Assembly (NCBI GenBank): GCA_964035545.1
Contig: OZ037765.1
Location: 30,368,004 to 30,432,003, forward strand
Direction of reading: 5' to 3'
Source: Bugula neritina
Lineage: Eukaryota; Bryozoa; Gymnolaemata; Cheilostomatida; Bugulidae
Length of the DNA stretch: 64,000 bases
The position numbers and the translations under genes were made by a program. Below, one piece after another: positions 47,791-62,200 of this stretch. The first letter of the stretch is position 1. Every line of letters begins with the position of its first letter. Below the pieces are notes generated by a model. That model saw nothing but the letters and a program-made list of their open reading frames with translations. It had not been told where the DNA came from and did no database searches.

Positions 47791-49050
47791 AATAGAAAAC
47801 TTAAATTGGTCTATATCAAAATGTGGGTTGAGTGTTAAATGTGACATGTTAAATATGAAGTATTAAAAGAAATATAATCAGTAAGCTGTACTTCATATAA
47901 ACCAAACTCAATTCTTTTTAGAAAGTTCAAATCTAGGTGTTGTCTTCTTTCTTTAAGTTGTTCTATATTGTTTTTATCAAATAGTTGCTATAATCATTGA
48001 ATTTGATTGTGTTTTTGGTTGACAATCATAATAATTGATTGCCATTTGCCATGCGAATTAGGCTCGACCTTAGAGTTAACTGGTCCTAGGCCTAAAAGTT
48101 TCTTCTTGATGAATAACAATTGCAATCAATGAAATTGAATGTGATTTAACATTAGCATAATGGTAATTATAGTAAAAATATAATAATGAGTATGGTAATG
48201 ATATCCTTTATGATTATCATTATTATGTTGGTAAATGTAAACTGAACCTTATTGTCCAACTTACACTTAGTCTTACAGTCACTGACTTACATGCAGCTAC
48301 TCTAAGTGTAAATGTAAAAGACAAGTTATCAATTCAAGTCAGTGGATGACCAGTGAACGCCATAGTGATACTGTCGAAGCAATTTCGTCAAATCATTCAA
48401 TAACCTAACCCGGAGTCGAAACATAATCATTTATAATACATTATACGTATGATTATAGTGATATAATTATAATAGTATTTTGAATTCAACAGATTGAACA
48501 CAGTTCTAACAGAAATCTTTAAGTGATGCTGACAGCTGCATGTATTTTGCAGCCAAGTTAAAATTAAATTTGTAACTTTAGGATTAACTTTTATCAACGA
48601 ATAAACATAATCATAATTTATTAATATAAAAATGGTTGGAGATTGTTGGATTACAATAACTAATTAATATGTTTACCAGCATTAAAATTATAATTAAATC
48701 TTGAAGGTTTGTTTTACAAATAGTAGTAAGTAACTATAATGTAATCCGAAAAAAGTTTCTGATGGTTTGCTATAACTTTTAAGTACAAAAAAGCTAATGC
48801 TAAAGTAATGCTTCGACTTGTATAAATTTTCAGGTCAAATCAATAATTTAAATATGTAGGATGGAGCCAAGGAGTTGAAATTATTTAAGTCAGCAATTAC
48901 ATAAGTGAACATAACTTAGACGCAGCTAATATAGTCAAGGAGAGGCATAGTTTCATTTCAATACTTTATGAACTTATGACAAATTATTTTTGAATGAATC
49001 ACAGAAATACTATCATTTGAAAAAAACACCTGATTTAATTTATTTTTTAG
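47791..49050. other. intergenic region upstream of EIF2B3
   Basis: AT-rich DNA with no convincing exon. The promoter and a 5' UTR exon of EIF2B3 should lie here, since its first coding exon begins after an acceptor (TATTTTTTAG) at 49050. Confidence 0.5.
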
Positions 49051-49069
49051 GTCACTACCCTTGAAACTC

Positions 49070-52000
49070 ATGAACTTCCAGCCGGTTCTTTTAGCTGCTG
49101 GGAGGGGTGAGCGGCTGGCTCCAGTGAGTGACAAAACACCCAAGTGTTTAATTCCCATTGGCAATGTGCCTATGTTGTGGTATCCCCTTCGATCATTAGA
49201 TTTAGCCGGATTTAGTGGTAAGCAGTGACAAATTGGCATATGCAAAGGATTCTAGTTGTACGATTGCATATTAGAATGTCTGTTTATATATCTACTTGTT
49301 TAGATTGTTGTTTGTTTTTCAGATGTTATGATTGTCATACTCAAATCATATGAGAGCAAAATAACCAGTGCATTGGATCATATGCAGAAAAAGGTTCCAT
49401 GGAAGACAAAAGGATTCCACTACAAGTTCCATTCAATTGTGGAGAACATCGGCGAGGAAGAAGGCACAGCTACTTCCCTTCTTAAAATAGCTAATGTCAG
49501 GAAGGTTAGTTCATCAACTACAAACTCTCCAGCACTCTTTATTATTCTTCTGTTTGTTTTAGCAATAGACCCTTTTCAGAGGTCCCCAATATCCCCTTAC
49601 AATTAAGATTTGCTTCCTCCCAAAATGAAAATTGTTGAACAAAATAAAATTAAACACATTTTTGTGGTTTATGTTGCTGAACATTGCTGAAGTGCCACTT
49701 CAGCATTGCTCAGTAACCAAAACCACAAAAATACTTTCAAGTTTATTTTCTTCAAAAATTTTCATGAAGAAATATTTTTAAAAAGTTTTTTGAACTCCTA
49801 ATATGTGTGCTTATACCAAAATATCTATCTCCTAAAAGAACAATTCTATAGCATAATTAGAATTTTAAGTAGCAGCCAAACTTTGAATTTTCAATGAGTT
49901 TGCTCTTTATACAAAGGTTCAACCTATTCCCTCTGGGAGGACACAACTCTTAATAGTAAAAGAGATATTGGGGACCTTTTAAAAGAGTCTATACTCACTC
50001 TATTGTAATTGACATTTGTTCATGGTTTAAAACCTTATTTTAAAGAGTTGTGTCATTATTCTGTGGTGTTTTCACCAGTAGAATTTTGAATACTGTGATG
50101 ATTTTGTAGAATGATTTGCTTGTCATCAGCTGTGACTTGATAACAGATGTACCTCTCAAGTCTCTTATTGAAAAACATACTTTGCATAGAGCCACACTAA
50201 CTTGTCTCATGAAAAAGCTGAGCAAACCAGAGGGTGCCCTGCCTGGAGTTAGATCTAAAGCTATTGCTAAAGGTATTTCCAGATCTTAGTTTAGTTGATA
50301 AAACTGCCCAACTTACATTCAAAATAGTGTAAATTTGTGGTGTAATTTTTTTAGTTATATTGGTAAAACTCATGAGCACTACTTATTTAGAATTCTTACT
50401 ATAATTGAGTTTGTACTGCTTTTAGAATGTATCATAGTCTTACAAAGTTCTATTTTCAATAATTGTTTTGTAGAAAACAATCTTGTTGGAATTGATGAAA
50501 CAAGTGATGGTCTACTATTTATATATGCTGCTGCTGACCACAAGGACCATATAAACTTGACCCAGACCATGCTAACCAGATACCCTCGCATGCTGGTTAC
50601 ATCTCAGCTTGAAGATTGTCACTTATATTGTATATCTAGGGAGGCCCTTCTCTCCGTCCCTCACGCTACCAAGTTAGTTTTGAGGAACTTGGACATTTTT
50701 CTCACAACTGTTACTATTTAATGGTTTTCATTTTAATTTTTGAATTTTTGCAGTTTGATTATGCACTTCTCAATATTAGTCGCTTTATTTCAGAAACCTA
50801 GCAATATTTAGTGAACCATGGCTCGCACAGTAAATTCTATGCAGATGTGAAAAGCTTCTATGATGTATATATAGTTTGTGTCTTTTGCAATTGTAGCTGT
50901 CATTCTCTAAGGACGGAGCTAGTACCTCATTTGCTTACCCACCAGTACACACCTGGTGACTTTTCTATTGGTACGTATCTCTAAGTGGCATTTTAAACCT
51001 TCTAGTTCTTGCCAATACAGGTATAGCTTTACATCAATTGTTACAAAATATTTAGTCGAATGCAATATGCTCTAATCTAACATGGAAGACATTTTTACGT
51101 TCATGTAGCAGCACCAAACAAGGATCATATTTAATATTACTGATCTTGCCACAAGCATAATAAATTTTTATTTTTTATAATTGTTATGGGATTTTGTTAC
51201 CATGTTGAACTAAAAACAGTATTGTTGCATGCTATCATGTGATAGTCAATAGTCTAACAAGCTTTTTGCTGTAATATAGTAGTAATATTTACTCTTCGAT
51301 TTATTAACTTTAGATGAAGACAAACTATCAATGGATCTAGTCACAAAGTTATCTTCATGGACTGACCATACAGGTGACATGCACGGTCCATATCATGACA
51401 CCAAAACAAGGTGCTATGTACATGTAGCAGAGTCACACAATCTATGTCTCAGGTCCAATACTGTGCCTGACTTTTATGAGGCTAATAAACAGGTATACTG
51501 ATGAAGGTTTTTATATATTTGGTTGTTTACATAATATTTGTATTTCTACAGCATGATCTGCTTTAGAGAAATGTAAAGCTGTCTCTTTATGCTTTCTAAA
51601 GCTTTTTTCTATCTCAATTTAGCTTGAAATGTAATATTATATTTTGTAGATTGGGGCATACACTCAACACTTTGGTCTGGGATCCTTTCATAAAATTCCT
51701 GAAGGCTTAAAACGTAGTCAGGTAAAGTCCCATAGAAAAGGAGTCAGTTCCAGCGATTACTCACTCACTTCTTGCTTTTATCCGCATACATTTTTATTTT
51801 ACTTTAAAATTATGATATATTCTTTCCAGGCGGGCAATGACAGTATGCTTGGTGATCGACTGAACATGGGTGACAAAAGCTCTATTAAAAAATCTATGAT
51901 CGGCTCTTGCTGTGAGATAGGAGACAAAGTCAAAATTAATAACTGTATTATTATGGATAATGTAAAGATTAAAGATTCGTAAGTTATCAGATAAACCTGT

Positions 52001-52913
52001 AATGCAATTCCAATTATTTATACTGTTTGATGTACAAACTATAATTATGTAGTATACACTATACAGTATACACTGTATCTACATTTTGTTTAAAAGCTCT
52101 GAGTTTTTTAGGTAGAGTATTTTTGGATAACGCCCTCTAAATAAAAGTAGTTCCGCTACTGGTTATACAACTTCTTGACCCAAAACTTTTCGATTTTTTC
52201 TGCTTTGATGAACATGAATTAAGTCACCACAATTTCTTAGTAATGTACATTTTATAGAATCGGATTTATTTTATTTACTGCTCTGCGCTTTGCAGATGCG
52301 TGTTACAGACTTGCATTATATGTGAAAACTCTATTATTGATGAGAAAGCTGAGCTCAAAGAATGTATAATCGGTGCCAAGCAAACAGTGCCTACAGGTAA
52401 TTCACATATCTTCATTCTTGTGTAGTTTATAACTAGTAATTTTCGCAGTACAACTTGTTTTTTTATTAAATTACTTTTATTTTATTCAAACTGAGGATAA
52501 TACATGGAAAAGTTCTTAGAAAAAACCTGTTCTTTAACATTAATAGATGGTCCGTTTTCTTAAAAGGCCAATGTACAAAATTTTACTAACTGCAAAATTG
52601 CTAAGTGTTGGTGAAAATTTACAGATTATTGGCATTCAAGAACAGGTTTTTTGCTATAATATTGTTTCTGAAGGAAGTTTTCCCAACAGAATTTACTTCA
52701 TTAGTGTAATATGCAGCTTTGTATTTTTCAATAAAGAATAAAAATGTTGCCAGGACAATACAACTATTAGAAGCTGATTAAAGATAATTGGAAATTAAGG
52801 GCATCCATTCCGTTGGAATCATCTTCTCAATATTTCTATTTAAGTTGTATGTTCGTTTTGTAGGCAAAATGACCAACGAAGTTCTTGCTGATGATGACGA
52901 TGAATTTATCTAA
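49070..52913 (+). CDS. EIF2B3: eIF2B subunit gamma
   Basis: eIF2B is the guanine-nucleotide exchange factor for eIF2 in translation initiation; gamma forms the catalytic subcomplex with epsilon. Ten coding exons are read: 49070-49217, 49323-49504, 50110-50272, 50474-50672, 50897-50970, 51314-51492, 51650-51721, 51830-51978, 52296-52396 and 52864-52913. They total 1317 nt (438 residues), close to the 452 of human, with consistent phases. The N-terminal nucleotidyltransferase-like domain has PVLLAAGRGERL, PKCLIPIGNVPMLWYPL, LLVISCDLITDVPL and LEDCHLYCISRE. The C-terminal hexapeptide-repeat (left-handed beta-helix) part spans exons 8-9 (KSSIKKSMIGSCCEIGD, NNCIIMDNVKI, CVLQTCIICENSIID). It ends in an acidic DDDDEF. 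The ATG at 49070 gives the conserved MNFQPV-type start. Confidence 0.95.
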
Positions 52914-53075
52914 ATACTGTTTTATTTAAGAAACAAGTTTTGCTGTAATAATTTAATATTTTTATTGTGAAACACTAAATAATATAATGAAATATAGTGA
53001 GAGAAAAGTATTATAATTATACAATAATTCAGCCACTCATTAATAATTTTGGTATAATATGGCTTTACATGTTAT

Positions 53076-53081
53076 TTTATT
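53076..53081 (-). terminator. polyadenylation signal of KDM4
   Basis: AATAAA on the minus strand, about 218 bases past the KDM4 stop codon. It lies between the two convergent genes. No canonical plus-strand AATAAA was seen for EIF2B3 in the same interval. Confidence 0.45.
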
Positions 53082-53298
53082 GACGAATAGCAGATTTTTA
53101 CATACCTACAGTTGGCTGCACAACTGGATGCTAACCAAGCCTTTAACTTATAATAATTACAAGAGAAAAAATTAGAAAGAGATTCCATCCATAACACTCG
53201 ATTGCCATGCAACTAAATATTGTGAATATAATGCATGTAACATAATAATTTAATTATCAAATAGAAACACTTAAAAGGTTATTCACTACTCACAGGGA

Positions 53299-56200
53299 TC
53301 AGAGAACTGAGTGAACTAGCTCTTTTGCCTAACAGTATCTATACATAGTTTGGTTTGGTAAGATATTCATTCTACTTTATAAACATTTTAGGTGAAAAGT
53401 CCCACAATTTGCAATTGTAATTAACCTGTAAGCCTCGGGTCCGGGTCTTTGTGATCAAATCACTCTCCTTCCTATAGAAAACATCATTCTTCATCTCACT
53501 TGCATACGACTGAAACAGTCCCATAAATAAGTAATGAGTAATCAATTGAAAGGAACATATGAACCAATAAGTCACCTTCGAACCCTGTACTTTGTTTTAA
53601 AACATTTATTAGTTGTAGGGAACATAGCTTAAACTGCCTGCGTGTAAATGTGGCGTTCCACAGCTGTAGTCATTGCTGTACCCTAGCAATACTTTAATAT
53701 TATGAAGGACGTGCCAGTACCAATATGGAGGCCACACCAGTACCAACATGGAGGCCACACCAGTACCAACATGGAGGCCACAACAGTACCAACATGGAGG
53801 CCACGTCAGTACCAACATGGAGGCCACGTCAGTACCAACATGGAAGCCACACCAGTACTAACATGGAGGCCACACCAGTACAAATATGCTTATTTAAACA
53901 GCACAAGTCTGCTCACCAATTTCTTCTGAATATTTAAGGGGAGCTGTTCATGGATAGAATACACTTGATCTCTTTCCACTTGCACTTGAGAGCCATCTTC
54001 AAACTGTACCTGCACCACGGAATTATAACATTAGTATGATACCATCTAGTTACTGGTAAAACATTGGCTACACAATATCCCACTCTGGTTGAATACAATA
54101 CGTAACTGACAGTATAACTACAATACGTAACTTACAGTGTAACTACAATACATAACTTACAGTGTAACTACAATACATAACTTACAGTGTAACTACAATA
54201 CATAACTTACAGTATAACTACAATACATAACTTACAGTGTGACTACAATACGTAACTTACAGTGTATAGTTCAACATGTCTGACGCCTTGGAAGCGCCCG
54301 TTATACGTGAGCCCATCTGGCCATTTCACCTCTACGTAGCCATCAATAGGTGGTGGCCCATCCTGAGATTGATAATTCTACAATTAGCATTGAACTCAAA
54401 TGACTATGTTGTATTATTCTAATGGTTACTGGATAGCAAAACAAAGCTACAAGTTCAACAAAAGTGATTAACTTTGAAATTAAGAGAAATAAGAGCCACT
54501 TTGATAGAATGAACATTTTAATACTACAACTCGACTAGAGGTAAGGCTAAGATTTTCCGCTTCAACTAGCTGCAGAATGCAGCCAACTGTCTAGAGTCCT
54601 TTTCAGAAGTGACACGCCTCTTAACTCTGACTCAACAACATATTTCCAACTCTATTTATCAGAATCTACACGCTGGTCTGTAGATCTTATAATGTGTGAA
54701 TCAGTGAGTTGACATTAATGCTGGTAGTTGATATAGAGCAATGTGTCTTAGGTTTTAAAGAATAAAAATATTTAATAAGTTAGAAAAGGAAATGGATAAA
54801 TACCAGTATATCTTCAGGAAAGAGATCTCTGCTGGACGTATTGTCCTCAAAGAGAACACAGTAGTACATCTGAGTATAGGCACCCTGGACGTCGCCCTTA
54901 TAGTATCTACCATTCTTGTGTTTGGCGTACACCTCGTCATCAGTGTTTAGAGCTGGCCGATCTTTTCTACTGTCCGCCTAATAGCAAACCATTTCAAACC
55001 ATAAATGACAGAACTCTCACAATTCAGAGAGCCGCTAGAGTTCAACGCAAGACAGAGTGGGTAATTCCAATTTGCAATTAACTTCAACTACAATTTCAAT
55101 CAGTTCATGTTACGAATACCACTAGTGTTTGCTGTACCTTTTGTGGCGAGTCTATGTGACGAGAACAGGTGATGTGAACCCTGAGAGGCCAATTACCAAT
55201 ATCGATTCTAAGGCCGGCCGCTCTCGCACAGGTCAGGTGGAACGCCTTGGCACACTGACCTATGCTGCACTGTATGCACTTTCCATACCGGTCTTTACCA
55301 TTCATATGTGAGTGCAAACCACAGAACACACATTTCTACAATACAGCAAATAAAAAATGGAAACGCACAACAAGTAAAGCTATATTTAACAGACTCATTG
55401 CACAATATTATGATTAATACGACTTAGCAAGAGAACATGATTACCATTTCCACAATATAACAGTTGAAATGTGTATTTCAAGAGTCACATTCTAAGCTGT
55501 TACACACTTACAAGCGTTCTCCTTTGCTTGGAGATATTAGACGTCACAATTGGTTCTCTTTGACCAACTGATTTAAATGACACTTCAGTATTGGCAATGG
55601 CGCAGACTATATGAGCCCATTTGCCAGAGGTAGTTGGCTTCAAGGCTCCACCCCTAAGACAACAGAGGGCGCACTCTGCACCCCTCTCCCCCACACTGCA
55701 CCTATTGCACTTCCAATTACTCGGCCCATCTGGTAGAAACTTCACCCCGTAACAGGCTGAAACAGAGAATAGGATTAACCATAGAGAGATCTTCTCCTAC
55801 CAAATAAGGGCAACAGGTTTGACTAATCTAGATTAAATGGACTCACCATCAACTTAAAATAAATGGACGTGCTACCAACTTAGAATAAATAGACTCACTA
55901 TCACCTTAGGATAAGTAGACTTACTATCGTGGACACAAACTTTACATTCTGTACAAATAAGGAGGGCTCTGGGTTTACTCGGGTTAACTAAAGGAGTGCT
56001 GGAATTCCACTCTTCTGACGGGAGAAAGGAGGATGTTGGTAAAAGAGGAACACTTGTATGAGGGGTTCGTGTTCTCTCTATTTTATGTGATGACATCATC
56101 TGAAAAAGCAGACAATTAAAAATCTCATCACATGTCTAAACTATGCTCAGTTAAAATTATAAGCTCAAAAAAACATCTTTTGTTTTTAATTTTTAGGTAT

Positions 56201-59200
56201 TTTTAAATTTTTCATATTGTAAAACCAAGAGCTATATATAGAATAATTGAAATCTTATTAATGTACAGTATAATTTCTCAAATAGTCCTCAACAACTAAG
56301 TTTAAAGAGTACATCAATACAAGCAAATACTTACATCATCAGATTGGTTGAGCATGCTGCACACACTACAGTATGGTGCTCGCTGACTCATCCTGTAATT
56401 GTAACGAGCTTCGGCATTCGAGTCTTGCTTATTGAATCTCCACAGCTTCGTCAGTGAACTGGCCCAGTCACCTTCTACTTCTATCAAACTTGAGTCATCT
56501 ATCAAAATAGAGTTTATGGTCACACATCGGCTAAAGATTCAAAGTGAAGCTGCAACTTTATATATAAACTATGTTAATATTGTTTGTTATTTCTATACAT
56601 GGCTACTAAACAAATCCATTGCTGCGCAAAAACATTGCAAAGAAATTAAATTAATCAACAACTTACCTTTTTTGGATTTTTTTCTTTTTATTTCTTTGCA
56701 TGAACCAGTATGAGTATTTTTTGATCTGGTAGATTCACTCTGAAATATTGGTAGAATTATTGTAGATATGGGATACATAAATTACTAGCACCAAGCACCA
56801 TGAAAGAATCTAATATACATGTCATACAAATGCTATCCAAGATGTAGGTCCAAGGAGTTCAAAGTTCAAAGATGTAAATAAACAAACTATTTTAGTAATG
56901 AAAAGGCAAAGTTTGCATATAGTAGCTTTGAGCAATCATTTGTAGCAGTAATTAGTGAACACACACATACATACATAAAGACAACAGACATGTGATGCAT
57001 AAGTTGAGAGCAACAAAAAATAAAATAACTGTTGTGTTAGCATGAGAACAGCAAAATGTATTAGCTTCAAAACTTTCAACTGCTCTCTACCGTGTTATCA
57101 AGACCATCATCACTGTCCATTTCTACTGGTAGGCGACAATCACAAAACCCTTTTTCTTTCCCACCATCTTCCACATCTTCGATATTTGACATATTCTGAC
57201 TGTCGGTCTCGTTTTCACGAAGAGGAAAGTCAGTTTGGATGCTGGCAACTTGACACGCTGACTTCTGGCAGACTTCGTCAGCTGCCATTCCTGTGACAAT
57301 GGTGCAAGATCCTTTGTCCTCATTATTTTGAAAACTTGACATTATTTCAGATAGCTCCTCGCGCACACTAGTGATGGAGCTAACTCTGGTAATGGTGTCA
57401 ACCTGCGTATGAGAATCAACTTCTTCGCAAGTAATACCAGAAGAAGTGACATCAGTGGCAGATGCTACAGGTGTTATGTCTTCTGCTATAGGGCGGTATG
57501 GGGCAGGACAGTGGCTCCGAGATTGTGAACAGCTTACAGCATTATTAGATGGTTTGATGACAGGATGTGCTCCGTGTACTAAGGTAGGATTTAGGCAGCG
57601 CCGAGGAGCATGAGGATAGTTTGCAGAATGAATGTTAGCTACTTGGTGGTTGGCATAAGGTGGAGAGTAAAAATTATTACAAGTTGGTCGAAAACTTTGG
57701 CGCGAGTTCCAAATCATCTGAGAGCTAGGACCCACCATGGCGTAACCACCACAAGATGAAGAATCATTATAATAATAAGATGGATGTGGATATCTGTGAG
57801 CTGAATAAAAGTAAGGGGATCCGTGATAATGCCCCCGGACAAACGGATATGGTGAAAATCTGACATGATGGTTATGCCTATGATGAGTAGGTATTGCATA
57901 ATTAGTTGGATGACTATATGGCGCTGGCCTGTAATGAGGTGAAAGAGGGAGAGATTCTGGCTGGTTAAAACAAACTTGTTCATTAGGAACAAGATCAGAT
58001 GGTGGCATGATAATATCTGTAGTGTGAGGTACCCCATTGTAAGTCACCTGGGGAGAAGGTTCTAGATTGTAGAACTCCATTGCATATGAAGGGCTATTGA
58101 AATCTGTGGCTAATGAATTCATAGTTTGGTTCAGTTCAGGAAATGTCTCTTGGAAATTAGGTTTGCTAAACAAATTTGGTTCTGGTGTTGTAGACAACGA
58201 GCAACTCATGGGCAAACTATTGTATTGGTCACTAGATGAGGGTGAATTTGTAAAACCTGGACCATCGCCACCAGCTGTAGGAGCTGACGTTTGAAAAGCT
58301 GACATAGATGGGAGTGAATCATTGAATTGCTTATCCTCTGTAATAGCAAGGTCCAAGGCTGTTGAGCTCTGGGAACCCAGTGTGAATAATTGTGGCTGTT
58401 TCAAATCTTTCTGCTTCAGGTGATAGTTGTCATCCACAAACTCATAGCCGACAGAATTTGGTACATTAGAGACAATCATCCCAGACCCATTTATTTTCTC
58501 TAAACCATTCCACTCACAAAATGAACTATCAGAAAACTCTCTAGCTGACCTATTATCAGAGTCACTGATATCTTCATACACCTCAGGGACCTGTTTGTCT
58601 AGATTAGTATACTCTATAATAGCAGGCGGCGAAACACTGGATGATGGGGGAGCCAGTGACTCTCCGTAAGGAGTTGTCGCATTAAACTGTTGTACGGTAC
58701 TAAGCAGCTGCTCTGTATAATCAGGAGACTCACTTTTCAACTCTGCAGAACTGCATCGCTCATTAGAGACAATATCAAGAACATTAACACCCCCAGTCGG
58801 TAAAGAGTGAGATGTAGACAAACTTATATCTGGCTCATTATGCTTGGATTGATGGTTTCTTTCACAAGAAAATAGCTCAAGGGCTTCACATTCTAAAGAA
58901 TTCCCATTTCCATCGCAAATAACTTCCATTGCAACTTCATTTTCTTGGCTTGTCGACTCCATTTCACATTCATCAACGGCAAAAAATTTGTGACTCTCAG
59001 AAGCAAGATCTTTCTCCGCAATACCAGTTTGGTTGAGGTTGTTCTCAGGTGTCATGTTATTACCAACATTAGCTTCAGAATCAGCACACTTGTCAGGTTT
59101 GTTTGGGTCAAAACAACAGGCCGAATCAATTAAAGAAGCACTTCGGTTGGAAGCATGGGATGTAGAAACATCAATATTTTCTTGGCTATTATAATTTGCT

Positions 59201-62200
59201 ATTTTATCATTGCGTACAAAACTTTCAACATGGGTACTTTCTACCAATGTAATATCACGTTGGTTTTCCATACTCACTTCCACTGATGGTTTGGACGTGT
59301 GATTGTTCAAATCTTGTTCTACGTCTGTCTGTACATCAGACACATCTGTGAGTGCATCCATCACATCTACCAAACAGTAATACACGCAAATCATACAATA
59401 AACTGCCACAGTATAAAATTTTGCTGTAGTTAATTCTTGAATAATGAATACAACAGAAACTCTAGTATAAATATGCAACAAAAAGTGTTACCGTTGCAAT
59501 TAGTATCAGCTTTATTCGCTTCAAGTAAATCATCACTATTTCTTGTCTTCTTTGCTAGACATGGAAAGAAATGTATAGGTTTAGTTTTAACTCCACCAAA
59601 ACTCATGCAAAGCTTTAGTAAATACAAGTACACTTGTGATTGAAAGAATGATAACCCTATAATAAGTATATAAAATAAAGAATAAATAAGACTAAATTTA
59701 GCATTAAAGATAATACAAAATACTAGTAACCAGCAAAGATATACAACATATCATGACTCAATAATAAAAAAACACAATTTTAGAGTCAACCAAGTAGAGA
59801 AATCCAATAAAAATAGTTACTCACAAAATACTCTCCTAAGTTTCAGCTAACGGACAATGCTAAGATATCTTAGTTTAGTGATATCATTACATTACGCTTT
59901 TCGCACAGTCAAACTTGAAGTTTCAAAGTATTAAGATTATTGAACAGGAAGCGAATATAAAAATTGAGTAAAACTTGAAATGTCCAATATGAAAATATTT
60001 GATGTGATGACATAATATTATATTCAAAATAAAAATTTATTTGACAAAAAACGTGGCAACTCTAATTAATGGTATGCGCTGTAGCATATCGCAATTCATG
60101 TGGTGAACACAAATGTGTCAATCGTGAAGTGATTGACTACAAATCTAGCTCAACATCTCTAGCAATGAACCCAGTTAGACCACATCTTTGTACAGAAAGG
60201 AAGAATAGTCAGAGTATAACCCAAGTCTGCTACAAAACCTTAAAATAATTGGCACAGCGATTGAGAGAATATAACAGAAGTTACCTGCTTTAGATTCAAC
60301 TGATCTTTCAGTAGATGCAGACCTCTTAAGGGCTAGATGTTCATTAGAACTGTGCTTTTTAGACTTTTTAGACTCATTAGTAGAGCGAACCACTTTACTG
60401 TTAAATAAAATACAGTTTTGTAACACATAATTAGAATACCTATAGAGATCAAACACCGCTATGTGCAACTTTCATTCAAGCATAAAACCTCTTCATAAAC
60501 TCCAAAAAACACACTGAAGTTTACAACTAGCATTATATAATTGATTTCTTTAGTTTCAATATTAAAACAGGTGACTGAACACAGATGCTGCAGGCTTCCT
60601 CCCCTAACATTTCCTTGACGATTCATTTCCACATAGAAAGCATACTAAAAAATTACCTCTTAAAAAAACTTTACATGTAGCAAATGATAGCAAAAAGTGG
60701 GCCACATAAACTGAGTATTTTTGAGAGTATTTTTAGCTTACTGAAGCCTGTAGTTGAAAGTAGGATGGAATGATAACTAATATAAATAACATAACAACAC
60801 ATTTCACACACTAAAAAAATGTGAATTTAAAATTTAAAACAATGCGCTAGAAAAACGCTTGCAAAAATTGTAGGTTCCGCCCTGTAGCCACAATTCTAGC
60901 ATGAAATGAGAATCTAGGATGGGGACTTACCCGTGATTGTGATTATTCACCCAGCTTCTATCATCTTCTGGATGGGGACCATAGTCTTGGCCTGCTTTCC
61001 ACAGCTCGTACAGATTTGGTTGAAACCTTCTAACAAACGCCCCCATGTCTATCTTTACAGTGTCTTTACGGCATTCACACTAAGAGAAAATAGAAAACTG
61101 TTTATAATCATAAAACTTCCTGCAAATTGTATTATTAAGAGCCAATTATTATTCTTTTAATAGAATTATGGCTTAAATATGTTGCATGATCAAAAGAACG
61201 CACATTTATTCATTAGATAAAAAGACTAAACCGCTTAAAATTAATATGATGCATAGTCTCACAAACCTGTAAGCACCTTTTGCCGTATTCAATCCAGCGC
61301 TCACTAGCAAAGTTGGTAGACTCCGCACAGTTGAAACCATGATTGAACCCCGAGTGGTAACCATATGGAAAGGTGATGATGATTTGACCAGCTTCCTGTA
61401 CGACTGTGTCCACCGGAATAGAAAATCGTTTGAGTATTTTAGGAGATATTAAAGACATCTTGTGCCTCAAGAACGCCGGGCACTGATCATAACTCTCGGC
61501 AAAGAATCCTGAAATAAAAATAAGGAATAGCCCACAGTGAGAATTCTATCACATAAAAATTAAATTCAAGGATATAAAAAACAGCCTATGTGTACACATA
61601 CTTGAAAAAAGTTGAAAAAATCGCTTTAAATATAACTCTGCAGGATTGCAGTTCAAGAAGTATCAATCAACACCTTATTGGCGAGACATAATCTAACCCC
61701 TTAAATCACACACCCCACCACCACCACCACCACCACCACCACCACCCTCACCTTACATCACACACTAAATCTAAAGGTGAGACATTCCCCAACCCTAAGT
61801 GTACACAGCATACACCCCCACCCCCACCTTGTGCAAGACGCTCCAGCCGTCGGCCATGTTCCGGAGGGATGGCGTACCACCTCTTAGGAGCACCGTAATG
61901 AACGTAGTTAATACTGTAGAGGTCCATGTCCTCAGTGTGCCAGGCGAATGTCGTCTTCCACATTCCAAAGTAAAGGTAGGCTGTGTTCACACCTGTCAAA
62001 CATCCATCAATAACTTTAGTCACAGGTATAGATTTTTTCCGGACAATTTTATTAACAAAATAATGCATTAAAAACTTTTCACAAAATAATATATTAGCAA
62101 CTTAAATCATTTCCAGACAATCAAGTATCAACAAAATGATATATTTACAATTTTAACGCAAAATATTTTCCAGAAAATTTGTTTGTAAAAACAAGAGAAG

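Noticed and set aside
53702-53937. Overlapping open frames through GGAGGCCAC repeats.
   Set aside because: They translate only the 23-bp minisatellite inside a KDM4 intron.
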